From an uncultured Pelagibacteraceae bacterium (GTDB lineage: Bacteria; Pseudomonadota; Alphaproteobacteria; Pelagibacterales; Pelagibacteraceae), in the NCBI GenBank assembly GCA_902569055.1, contig CACFSU010000001.1, positions 20,001 through 84,000 on the forward strand: 64,000 bases of DNA, read 5' to 3'. Position 1 is the stretch's first letter. Every line of letters begins with the position of its first letter. Under the pieces are notes generated by a model. It searched no databases, had not been told where the DNA came from, and worked only from the letters and a program-made list of their open reading frames with translations. Made by a program: the position numbers and the translations under genes. Below are positions 55,360 through 63,380 of this stretch, piece after piece.

Positions 55360-56282
55360 TGAAAACAGCAATAATTACATCAAAATCTTCTTTAGATCAC
55401 AATACTGGTTCTGGACATCCTGAGAACATCTCAAGGGTTACTTCTATACTCGAAACATTAAAAAAAAATAAAAAGTTAATTTGGAAAAAACCAGTTAGTT
55501 TCGATAAAGAGATTATAAAACAAGCACATTCCTCTAATTATTTAGATACAGTTGAAAATGCTTTTCCTGAAAAAGGTTTTGTATTTCTAGATGGTGATAC
55601 AGTTGTTTCGCCAGGTAGTAAAGATGCAACTTTTGATGCAGTTGGTTCGATAATCACTGCGATTGATGGAGTTGAAAATAAAGAATTTGGAGCCGCTCAT
55701 TGTGTTACAAGACCTCCGGGCCATCACGCTGAAAAAAGTAAAGCTATGGGTTTTTGTGTAATAAATAATATTAGTGTTGCAGCAAATTATTTAATTTCAA
55801 AATATAAATATAAAAGAGTAGCGGTTTTAGATTGGGATTGTCACTTTGGAAATGGAACTTATGATATTCTTAAATCAAATAAAAATGTTTTTTTTTCGAG
55901 CTTACACCAATATCCATACTATCCAGGTGGTGGAACAGAACATGAAAAGGGTAATCATAATAATGCTTTGAATATTCCATTATCTGCAGGCACAAATTCT
56001 AGAGAATATTTTGATGCATATGAACATATGCTTAAAAGACTAAAAGAATTTAGACCAGAGTTTGTATTGATGTCAGCAGGTTTTGACGCTCATAAGGATG
56101 ATCCTTTATGTCAGTTAAACTTAGAGTCTAAAGATTATTACGAAATAACTAAAAGAGCCTTAGAGACAACTAAAGAATTTAGTAATGGAAAAGTAGTATC
56201 TATACTTGAAGGTGGATATGATTTGAATGCTTTAGCTGAAAGTGCCAATGAACATGTTAACGCACTATTAGAATTTAATTGA
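55359..56282 (+). CDS. Histone-deacetylase-family amidohydrolase (acetyl-amine/protein deacetylase)
   Basis: A 307-aa class II HDAC-like zinc enzyme. Motifs: TRPPGHHAEKSKAMGFCVIN (tandem catalytic His), VLDWDCHFGNGTYDIL (zinc Asp and His; the usual second His of DVHHGNG is Phe), MSAGFDAHKDDPL (zinc Asp) and LEGGYDLNALAES. Bacterial relatives act on acetylated polyamines, lysine side chains or acetoin-pathway proteins. The substrate cannot be read here. Cotranscribed with dapE and followed 30 nt later by a SET-domain gene. Confidence 0.9.
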   Translation: MKTAIITSKSSLDHNTGSGHPENISRVTSILETLKKNKKLIWKKPVSFDKEIIKQAHSSNYLDTVENAFPEKGFVFLDGDTVVSPGSKDATFDAVGSIITAIDGVENKEFGAAHCVTRPPGHHAEKSKAMGFCVINNISVAANYLISKYKYKRVAVLDWDCHFGNGTYDILKSNKNVFFSSLHQYPYYPGGGTEHEKGNHNNALNIPLSAGTNSREYFDAYEHMLKRLKEFRPEFVLMSAGFDAHKDDPLCQLNLESKDYYEITKRALETTKEFSNGKVVSILEGGYDLNALAESANEHVNALLEFN

Positions 56283-56312
56283 TAAAAATCTAATTCATTA
56301 TAAATAGCCTAC

Positions 56313-56807
56313 ATGAAATTATACAGAATTAAAAAATCCAATATTGATAATAAAGGTCGAGGACTTTACGCTACTAAAAATATTAAAGAAGGAACAAAAA
56401 TTATTGATTATGTAGGAAAAATTATAACAAACAGGCAAGTAGATGAATCTGATAAATATGACAATAAAAAACCAATATACTTATTTACTCTAAATAAAAA
56501 ATACACGCTAGATGGTGATTTTTCCTGGAATACGGCTGGATTAATTAATCACAGTTGTGATCCCAACTCTCAATATGATGGTAAAGGTCTAAAAATATGG
56601 GTAACAGCTATAAAAGATATTAATCAAGGAGAAGAGTTTACCTGCGATTACGGGTTCAGCTTTGAAAAAGATGATTACAAACAATTTCCCTGTAAATGTG
56701 GTGCTAAAAACTGTTGTGGATATATAGTTCGGGAAGAGTCAAGATGGAGACTAAATAAAAAATTTGCAATGAGTAACAAAAAAAAATTAATAAATAATTC
56801 TAGATAA
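56313..56807 (+). CDS. SET domain-containing protein methyltransferase
   Basis: A 164-aa compact SET protein with all core motifs: GRGLYATKNIKEGTKI (4-20 region), the pseudoknot LINHSCDPNSQY (about 78-89), GEEFTCDYGF and a post-SET Cys cluster CKCGAKNCCGY. It should methylate a protein lysine using SAM. The target is unknown. The gene overlaps truA by 21 nt tail to tail. Short bacterial SET proteins of this type occur in several proteobacteria. Confidence 0.9.
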   Translation: MKLYRIKKSNIDNKGRGLYATKNIKEGTKIIDYVGKIITNRQVDESDKYDNKKPIYLFTLNKKYTLDGDFSWNTAGLINHSCDPNSQYDGKGLKIWVTAIKDINQGEEFTCDYGFSFEKDDYKQFPCKCGAKNCCGYIVREESRWRLNKKFAMSNKKKLINNSR

Positions 56808-57527
56808 ATAAAGTCCTTCTGGTGGTGCAGGAGGAGCGCATAAAATTCTTTTTTTTGACTTCATAATGCCCTCAAACTTTTTTAATGACCATTTTTTTTC
56901 TCCAACATATTTTAAACAACCAACCATTGAACGCACTTGTTGTTGCAAAAATGATTGAGATCTAAATTCAATTTCAATTTTATCTTTAAAGGATTTAATT
57001 TTAGCCATTTTCATAGTTTTAAATGGACTTTTTGCCCTACAACTAGAGGATCTAAAAATGGAAAAATCTTTTCTTCCAATTAATTTTTTTGCAGCTTTTT
57101 TCATAGATATTAGATCAAGCTTTTTCATAATGTGCCAACCTCTATTCTTCTCTAGAACTGGTACACTTAATCGGTTAATAATTATATATTTATATATCCT
57201 CATTTTAGCTGAAAACCTTGCATGAAAATTTTTATTTCTTTTTCTTATTTTAAGAATCACAACTGCATCTTTATTTAAAAAATGATTGATTGATTTTAAA
57301 AATCTATCAATTTGAGTTATTTTAGTTTTAGTATCAAAGTGAGCAGATTGTTCAATTGCATGTACACCTGTGTCTGTTCTTCCTGATCCAAATAATATTA
57401 TTTTTTCTTTTAAAAGTTTCGAAATTTTCTCTTGAATAATTCCCTGAATAGTTTTTCCTTTTTTTTGAATTTGCCAACCTCTAAAATTAGTACCAACGTA
57501 CTCAATCAATATTTGATATCTAAACAT
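56787..57527 (-). CDS. truA: tRNA pseudouridine(38-40) synthase TruA
   Basis: Modifies U38-40 in tRNA anticodon arms. The catalytic Asp lies in GSGRTDTGVHA, with GTNFRGWQIQ near the start and RSQSFLQQQVRSMVG near the end. The start is the ATG at 57527 (MFRYQILIEYVG); the frame extends upstream, but that extra 12-aa part lies inside fmt and is not conserved. This gives 246 aa. It overlaps the fmt end by 8 nt. Confidence 0.94.
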   Translation of the reverse strand: MFRYQILIEYVGTNFRGWQIQKKGKTIQGIIQEKISKLLKEKIILFGSGRTDTGVHAIEQSAHFDTKTKITQIDRFLKSINHFLNKDAVVILKIRKRNKNFHARFSAKMRIYKYIIINRLSVPVLEKNRGWHIMKKLDLISMKKAAKKLIGRKDFSIFRSSSCRAKSPFKTMKMAKIKSFKDKIEIEFRSQSFLQQQVRSMVGCLKYVGEKKWSLKKFEGIMKSKKRILCAPPAPPEGLYLSRIIY

Positions 57528-58452
57528 TAGATAATATTGAACCCTTTTTAATTTGCGATCCAAGCATAAATTCTCCTATTTTTTGGGGTTTTTTTCCTTG
57601 TCTTTGAATTTCAAGAATCTTGATAGATTGATTATTACTACAAGCAATTTCTAGCTTTTCAGATAAAACTTCACCAACTTTACCTATGCTGTTTCCAATT
57701 TCAGCTTTCAAAATTTTATATCTTTCTCCTTTAAAACTAAAAAAAGCACCAGGTCTAGGATTTAAGCCATTTATCTTTCCAATGATTCTTGGTGCTTCAG
57801 TGTTCCAATCAATCTGTCCTTCTTTTTTATCTATTTTTTTTGCGTAAGTTGCTTTTGAGTGATCTTGTTGAACAAATTTTACCTTATCTTCCAATATATT
57901 ATCTATATTTTCTAAAATTTTTTCTGCCGCAAGAATAGATAATTTTTCTGAGATTTCTTGAGTATTATTATTTCGCTCTATTTTTATCTTATAGATATTG
58001 CTAACAGGTCCACTATCTAATTCTTCTACAATTTTCATGATACTTATTCCAGTTTCATCATCTAAATTCATAATCGATCTTTGAATGGGTGCAGCTCCTC
58101 TCAATTTAGGAAGTATAGATCCATGAATGTTTATAAAACCTTTTTTAGTTAGTTTTAAAAAATTTTTAGGAATCAAATTTCCGTACGCAACAACTAATGC
58201 TAAATCAGCATCTAATTTTTTTATAAATTCATATTCCTCATTATTATCTTTTAAAGTTTGAGGTACTCTAAAATCTAAATTTAACGTTTCTGAAATGCCC
58301 TGAATTGGTGACTTATTTATCTTTTGGCCTCTTTGGGATTTTTTTGGAGGTTGAGTATAAACAACTGAAATTGGATATCCATTTTGATATAAGGATTTTA
58401 ATATTGGAACAGCAAACATTGGTGTGCCCATAAAAATAATTTTTTTAGGCAT
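57520..58452 (-). CDS. fmt: Methionyl-tRNA formyltransferase
   Basis: Formylates initiator Met-tRNA. The N-terminal hydrolase domain shows FMGTPMFAVPIL, the catalytic INIHGSILPKLRGAAPIQRSI (Asn/His) and a DSGPVSNIY region (catalytic Asp). An OB-like C-terminal domain follows (NGLNPRPGAFFSF). Length 310 aa is normal. Def, which removes the formyl group, is 6 nt upstream. Confidence 0.96.
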   Translation of the reverse strand: MPKKIIFMGTPMFAVPILKSLYQNGYPISVVYTQPPKKSQRGQKINKSPIQGISETLNLDFRVPQTLKDNNEEYEFIKKLDADLALVVAYGNLIPKNFLKLTKKGFINIHGSILPKLRGAAPIQRSIMNLDDETGISIMKIVEELDSGPVSNIYKIKIERNNNTQEISEKLSILAAEKILENIDNILEDKVKFVQQDHSKATYAKKIDKKEGQIDWNTEAPRIIGKINGLNPRPGAFFSFKGERYKILKAEIGNSIGKVGEVLSEKLEIACSNNQSIKILEIQRQGKKPQKIGEFMLGSQIKKGSILSNV

Positions 58453-58458
58453 TTTAAA

Positions 58459-58977
58459 TTAAATAACTATCTGGTTTGATTTAAGTTTTGATAGTTTTTT
58501 AATAATCATGGATTTTTTTAATTTTGACAAATGATCAATAAAAAGTATGCCTTCAAGGTGATCCATTTCATGTTGTATACAAGTAGCTAGCAATCCCTCA
58601 GCATGCAAAGTTTGTTTTTTTCCATAATAATCTAAATATTGAACATCGCATGAACTTGGTCTATCAATCTCAGCAAATTGATTTGGGACAGATAAACACC
58701 CTTCTTCATAAGTAGCTTTTTCAGAATTTTTATTTTGAATTACTGGATTAACAAAATATCTTGGTTCCTTTTTTTCTTTATCTCGACTTAAATCCATAAC
58801 AATGATTCTTTTTGGAACTCCTATTTGAATTGCAGCAAGACCTATTCCATTAGCTGCATACATGGTTTCCAACATATCATCCATTAGACTCTGCTCTTCT
58901 TTATCTACTTTCTCTACTGATTTAGATACTCTTCGCAAAAGTTTATTTGGTTCAGTTAAAATTGATTTTACTGTCAT
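58459..58977 (-). CDS. def: Peptide deformylase
   Basis: Metalloenzyme removing N-formyl groups from new proteins. All three motifs are seen: GIGLAAIQIG (about 44-53), EEGCLSVP (metal Cys) and QHEMDHLEGILF (metal His pair and catalytic Glu). Length 172 aa is normal. Forms the def-fmt-truA run. Confidence 0.97.
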   Translation of the reverse strand: MTVKSILTEPNKLLRRVSKSVEKVDKEEQSLMDDMLETMYAANGIGLAAIQIGVPKRIIVMDLSRDKEKKEPRYFVNPVIQNKNSEKATYEEGCLSVPNQFAEIDRPSSCDVQYLDYYGKKQTLHAEGLLATCIQHEMDHLEGILFIDHLSKLKKSMIIKKLSKLKSNQIVI

Positions 58978-59001
58978 AATAAGTTTATTTTAGTTTATTT
59001 T

Positions 59002-60768
59002 TTAAACTTTTAAAGGCAGAACTTTTAATAAAATTTTATTTCTAATATAATCAATATCTAATTGATTAAGAGCACTAACAATAAAATACAAGGTATCCTC
59101 GTCAAGTGCTTCGAGTTTATCTTGTCCAATTACTTGAATTATTCTTAAAACTGCTGTTCCAATTTCATTATTATTTATCATTACTTGAATATCAGCTGGA
59201 ATTTCTGACTCATTTATTTCATAAAGATCTTCATATTTTTTGGAAATTTTAATTCCATCAGATCGAATTGACTCAATTAAAATTATATCTTTTTTTGTAA
59301 CTTTGTACTTTTTATCTTTTTTAATTTTTTTTAAAAAACCATTTAAATCCTTTTCAATTTTAGATTTTGCATAATCTCCATTAAAATAATTGACCAATCT
59401 CGATTGATGAAGGATATCTTTATTAAATCTTATATCTTTTTTTTGTTCTTCTTTATTTTTTAAATTATTAAAATAAAATGTTGTAAAATTTGAAGGTACT
59501 TCTTCAGGATTTATATTTTCTAGTAATACGACTAATTGTTCATCAAATGCTTTGCTGTGATTATCTTTAATGAATAATTCTTTTAGTATTTTTATTAATT
59601 CAAGTTTATTATTTGTATCAGACTCTAAAAGTATTTTTTGATAAATCAATGCTTTTGCTTCTACATTAGATAAAGTTTTATAAGCTTCAAAAGCATTCAA
59701 AAGTTGATTAATATTAAATTGGAACCTTTTATATATTTCAAATAAATCATTTTCTGAATAATTTTTGTCATGAGTAGCTTTTTCAATTAAAGAAATCTTA
59801 TCGAAATCATCTATTTCTATTTCATCTATATTATATAGTAAATTAGCTGAAGCCAAATATTTCCAAATTATTTTTTTAGTGTTTTCATTGGGCTCAAAAA
59901 TAAAATCTGGATTAGTTCTATGGGCTAAATGAAAATCTAAAATATTTTTTTCTGAAATCAAAAGTTCAGATTTATTAGTATATCCAAATAAAAAGTTTAA
60001 TTTCTTTTCAAAATATTCATCCTTAAATCCTAGTTCTTTTTTTAAATCAAAAATTAATTGCGCTTCTTCATTCCTTCCATCATTAATTAAGCAATATAAG
60101 TTAAATTTAGAAAGGTATTCATCATTTATAACTTCAGTATTTTTAGAAAATATTTCACAAGCCTTAGTGACATTTGACTCTGACAAATACTGATCAACTA
60201 AATATCTACTAAGTTTAGGGTGCAAGTTAATTATTTGATTTTTAATTAAATACTCTTCAATCAAATCTCTATCTTTACTTTTAATTAACCAATCTGATTT
60301 AAATTTTAAAAACTCTTCTTCTTTTATATTAATATTTGGATAATAAGCATTAGTTAATAAAGCAATATTCATTATATCTGATGCGTCATCAGATAAATTT
60401 ATTTTTGATAAATTTGAAAAAAGGTATTTAAGCTGATCACCATTTGAATTTGACCACATATCAATTTTTAAATCATAGTCTTCAGGATCATAAAGTCCTA
60501 TAATTTTCAGTTCTTTAGAATTTAAAGTTGAGTCTACTTCTACTTTTTCAATTTTTTTATTTGACTGCATATCATAAATGCTTGGTTCCAAAACTTTATC
60601 GTCCTCAATTTCAACCAAAGAGTTGTTTGATGTTTCTTGTTCTATATTTTGCTTATCAATATTCCAAATATCAATTGGTTCTTCTTCTGCATTAACAGGT
60701 AAACCAAGAAAGGAAATAACAAATATAATTGATAAATATTTTTTATTTAACAATTTTAAAGTTTTCAT
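59002..60768 (-). CDS. Hypothetical secreted/periplasmic helical protein (588 aa)
   Basis: Not recognised. Residues 1-27 look like a signal peptide (basic start, hydrophobic core, VNA cleavage-like end). The next 80 residues are acidic and low-complexity. From about 110 to the end it is predicted alpha-helical with Leu/Ile-rich helices of about 35-40 residues, reminiscent of TPR/HEAT-like solenoids, but no clear repeat signature. It comes before def-fmt-truA by 24 nt, and its start lies inside the 59-aa membrane gene. Possibly an envelope scaffold; that is inference only. Confidence 0.75.
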   Translation of the reverse strand: MKTLKLLNKKYLSIIFVISFLGLPVNAEEEPIDIWNIDKQNIEQETSNNSLVEIEDDKVLEPSIYDMQSNKKIEKVEVDSTLNSKELKIIGLYDPEDYDLKIDMWSNSNGDQLKYLFSNLSKINLSDDASDIMNIALLTNAYYPNINIKEEEFLKFKSDWLIKSKDRDLIEEYLIKNQIINLHPKLSRYLVDQYLSESNVTKACEIFSKNTEVINDEYLSKFNLYCLINDGRNEEAQLIFDLKKELGFKDEYFEKKLNFLFGYTNKSELLISEKNILDFHLAHRTNPDFIFEPNENTKKIIWKYLASANLLYNIDEIEIDDFDKISLIEKATHDKNYSENDLFEIYKRFQFNINQLLNAFEAYKTLSNVEAKALIYQKILLESDTNNKLELIKILKELFIKDNHSKAFDEQLVVLLENINPEEVPSNFTTFYFNNLKNKEEQKKDIRFNKDILHQSRLVNYFNGDYAKSKIEKDLNGFLKKIKKDKKYKVTKKDIILIESIRSDGIKISKKYEDLYEINESEIPADIQVMINNNEIGTAVLRIIQVIGQDKLEALDEDTLYFIVSALNQLDIDYIRNKILLKVLPLKV

Positions 60769-60922
60769 TAGGGATAATTTTTTCTATTTCTTTTTTAGGA
60801 GCGGGAAAATCTATTTTATTTAGAAGAAAAATTACTCCTATAACAATAACTAAAATTAAACCTAACTTAATGGTCAAACCTAGAATGCTACTGCTTAAAC
60901 TTGTTTTTTTAGTAAATTGCAT
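60743..60922 (-). CDS. Hypothetical single-span membrane protein (59 aa)
   Basis: The frame from ATG 60922 to TAA 60743 encodes a short basic start (MQFTKKTSLSSS), one hydrophobic helix (about 14-35) and a Lys/Glu-rich tail (APKKEIEKIIPNENFKIVK). It overlaps the start of the 588-aa gene by 26 nt in another frame, suggesting a coupled pair. It lies divergent from aroK. Topology would put the tail outside the cytoplasm or inside with equal likelihood. Confidence 0.6.
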   Translation of the reverse strand: MQFTKKTSLSSSILGLTIKLGLILVIVIGVIFLLNKIDFPAPKKEIEKIIPNENFKIVK

Positions 60923-60979
60923 ATAACTTTGATTAAATTCAAATTAAGACATATTTGTGTTTTTTCAACACAGAAACTT

Positions 60980-61492
60980 ATGAAATCAAAAAAAAATTTA
61001 GTTTTTTTAGGTATGATGGGATCAGGAAAGTCCTCTATAGGCTTAATTGTATCAAAAAAACTTAATATTGAATTTATAGATATTGATTACGAAATTGAAA
61101 AAAAACTAGGAATGAAAATTTCAAAAATTTTTGAAAATAAAGGAGAAAAATATTTTAGAGAAATTGAGGAAGAAATAACATTAAAAATTTTAAAAAACAA
61201 AAAAAAAATAATTTCTTTAGGAGGTGGAGCCTTTTTAAATAAAAAAATTAGTAAGGAGATTTTAGACAACCATATATCTTTTTGGCTAAATTGGGATAAT
61301 AAAACTCTAATAAATAGAATTAAAAATAGTCAAAAAAGACCTAAAGCATTTAAATTATCTAAAAATGAGTTAATACAATTAATAAATGAACGATCTATTT
61401 TATATTCTAAAGCCCTCTATAAAATTAATTGTGAAAACCTTTCAAAAACTGAAATAGCTAATAATATATTGAGAATATATGAAACCTATTAA
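60980..61492 (+). CDS. aroK: Shikimate kinase
   Basis: Phosphorylates shikimate. Walker A is GMMGSGKSSIG (about 11-21), the shikimate site has DIDYEIEKKLG and FREIEEE, then SLGGGAFLN and the lid Arg region KRPKAF. The start is ATG 60980 (MKSKKNLVFLG); the frame opens earlier, but the added 21 residues are not family-like. This gives 170 aa. Overlaps aroB by 14 nt. Confidence 0.94.
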   Translation: MKSKKNLVFLGMMGSGKSSIGLIVSKKLNIEFIDIDYEIEKKLGMKISKIFENKGEKYFREIEEEITLKILKNKKKIISLGGGAFLNKKISKEILDNHISFWLNWDNKTLINRIKNSQKRPKAFKLSKNELIQLINERSILYSKALYKINCENLSKTEIANNILRIYETY

Positions 61493-62585
61493 ACTTACTG
61501 TTAAAACTAAATCTGAAACTTATCCAATTATTATTGGTTACAATCTAGTTCAAGATCTCTCAAAGATATTAAAAAAAAACTCAATAAATTTTAGTCAATG
61601 TTTGCTTGTAATTGATAAAAAAATACCAAAAAAAATAATTTCTAAAGTTACAAAATCTTTAAAAAAAAAAAAGATTTTTAAATATTATTTTGAAGCTAGT
61701 GAAAAAAATAAAAATCTAAACAAAATTAATGAAATATTAAAAATTTTACTAAACAAAAATTTTTTAAGACAAGATTGTTTAATAACTATTGGTGGTGGAA
61801 TTACAGGAGATGTTGGGGGTTTTGCTGCAAGCTTATATAAAAGAGGTTTGCAATTCATAAATTTACCTACAACCTTACTATCTCAAGTAGATTCATCTGT
61901 TGGGGGTAAAACAGGAATAAATACAAAACAAGGTAAAAATCTTATTGGAAGTTTTTATCAGCCAAAATTAGTGATAAGTGATAGTTCATTTTTAAAATCA
62001 CTTCCTTATAGAGAGATTGTATGTGGTTATGCTGAAATTTTAAAACATTCTATAATAAAAAATAAAAATTTTTATAATTATCTTAATAAAAATGCCTCAC
62101 AAATTTTAAAACTTAAATCAACTTTTATAGAAAAGGCTATTTATAAAAGCTGTAAAATCAAAAAAGATGTGGTTGAAAAAGATGAAAAAGAAAAAGGAGT
62201 TAGAAAAATTCTAAACTTTGGCCACACTTTCGCCCATGCTTATGAGGCTGCTTTAGGATATTCAAAAAAATTAAATCATGGAGAAGCGGTTTTTTTAGGA
62301 ATGAATAGCGCTCTTAAATTTTCATTAGATAATAAATTGATGAAAAAAAATGATTATCTGTCTATTATTTCACATATTAATAAACTGAAACTACCTTTAG
62401 ATATTAGAGAGTATTTTTCAATTTACAATTTAAATAAGATTCTCTCCTTTATGATCAAAGATAAAAAAAATAAAACAAAAAAAATAAATCTTATTTTATT
62501 AAAAAAAATAGGTTCAACAATTATCAACAATCATTATGAAACAAAAAAAATAAAAAAATTTTTAAGAAGAGAACTAATTAATTAA
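61479..62585 (+). CDS. aroB: 3-dehydroquinate synthase
   Basis: Second shikimate-pathway enzyme. NAD-binding GGGITGDVGGFAASLYKRG, LPTTLLSQVDSSVGGKTGIN (zinc/phosphate site), YAEILKHSII, FGHTFAHAYEA and LNHGEAVFLGM are present. Length 368 aa is normal. Follows aroK in overlap, a standard pair; the stop overlaps bolA by 12 nt tail to tail. Confidence 0.96.
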   Translation: MKPIKLTVKTKSETYPIIIGYNLVQDLSKILKKNSINFSQCLLVIDKKIPKKIISKVTKSLKKKKIFKYYFEASEKNKNLNKINEILKILLNKNFLRQDCLITIGGGITGDVGGFAASLYKRGLQFINLPTTLLSQVDSSVGGKTGINTKQGKNLIGSFYQPKLVISDSSFLKSLPYREIVCGYAEILKHSIIKNKNFYNYLNKNASQILKLKSTFIEKAIYKSCKIKKDVVEKDEKEKGVRKILNFGHTFAHAYEAALGYSKKLNHGEAVFLGMNSALKFSLDNKLMKKNDYLSIISHINKLKLPLDIREYFSIYNLNKILSFMIKDKKNKTKKINLILLKKIGSTIINNHYETKKIKKFLRRELIN

Positions 62586-62834
62586 AATTTGAATAGAATG
62601 AATATATTCTTTTAATTCTTTATTCAAAACCTTATAAATCTTTTTATTACTTTCTATGCGACTATATTTTCTTAATTCCTCTGAATTGATATTTAATTTT
62701 AAATGAAACTTTCCGGGTTCATTGCTGGCATGACTTTTATGAAGAAAAGATTTATCTTCAATTATAACCTTTTCTATTTTAAAATTATCCTCTAACTTTT
62801 TTTTTACAATTGAAATTAAGTAATTTATATTCAT
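62574..62834 (-). CDS. bolA: BolA family protein
   Basis: An 86-aa BolA-type protein. The family fold and motif KSHASNEPGKFHLKLNINS (with the conserved His pair region) are present. BolA proteins pair with monothiol glutaredoxins in Fe-S handling and can regulate envelope genes. The start chosen is ATG 62834 (MNINYLISIVKKKLE). The open frame reaches 62957, but that part crosses the divergent J-protein gene. The gap to that gene is 18 nt. Confidence 0.88.
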   Translation of the reverse strand: MNINYLISIVKKKLEDNFKIEKVIIEDKSFLHKSHASNEPGKFHLKLNINSEELRKYSRIESNKKIYKVLNKELKEYIHSIQILIN

Positions 62835-62852
62835 AAATAATATTACTATATC

Positions 62853-63380
62853 ATGAAAAATATTTGTGACTGGAATAATTGTAAAGAAGTTGCTGAATAT
62901 AAAGCTCCTGTTGAAAAAGATAATAGCAGAAAATATAGAATGCTTTGCTTGGAACATGTAAAAGAATTTAATAAAAACTGGAATTATTTTTCAGGAATGA
63001 ACGATGAACAAATAATTGATTTTTTAAAATCAGACATGACATGGCATAAACCAACACAAAGCTTCACTTCATCAGATAATTTCTTTAAAGTTTTGTGGAA
63101 TGACACTCTTAAAGATGAATTTGATAAAGATAGATTTAAAAGCGAATATAATCACATGCGACAATTCAAATTTGACCATAAAGATATTAAAGCTTTTGGA
63201 ATTTTAGGAATTTCTGTGGGTTTAAAATGGAAAAAAATTCAAGAAAAATTTAAAACCCTTGTCAAAAAATTCCACCCGGATATAAATGCAGGAAATAAAA
63301 AATATGAAGAAAAGCTGAAACAAATTACTTTAGCATATACTCAATTAAAAAATACATACAGGGAAAAAATTGACACCTAA
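62853..63380 (+). CDS. J-domain (DnaJ-like) protein
   Basis: A 175-aa co-chaperone-like protein. The N-terminal part has a Cys pair (C5, C10) and C32, then an aromatic-rich linker. The C-terminal 65 residues form a J domain with the HPD tripeptide (KKFHPDINAG) and the usual helix III (YEEKLKQITLAYTQLK). Such proteins stimulate Hsp70 ATPase. Alphaproteobacteria often have this gene between bolA and cobS. It overlaps the cobS start by 11 nt. Confidence 0.9.
   Translation: MKNICDWNNCKEVAEYKAPVEKDNSRKYRMLCLEHVKEFNKNWNYFSGMNDEQIIDFLKSDMTWHKPTQSFTSSDNFFKVLWNDTLKDEFDKDRFKSEYNHMRQFKFDHKDIKAFGILGISVGLKWKKIQEKFKTLVKKFHPDINAGNKKYEEKLKQITLAYTQLKNTYREKIDT

Noticed and set aside
62835..62957. Longer bolA start at 62957
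   Set aside because: The extra 41 residues are hydrophobic noise antisense to the J-protein gene and are not BolA-like.
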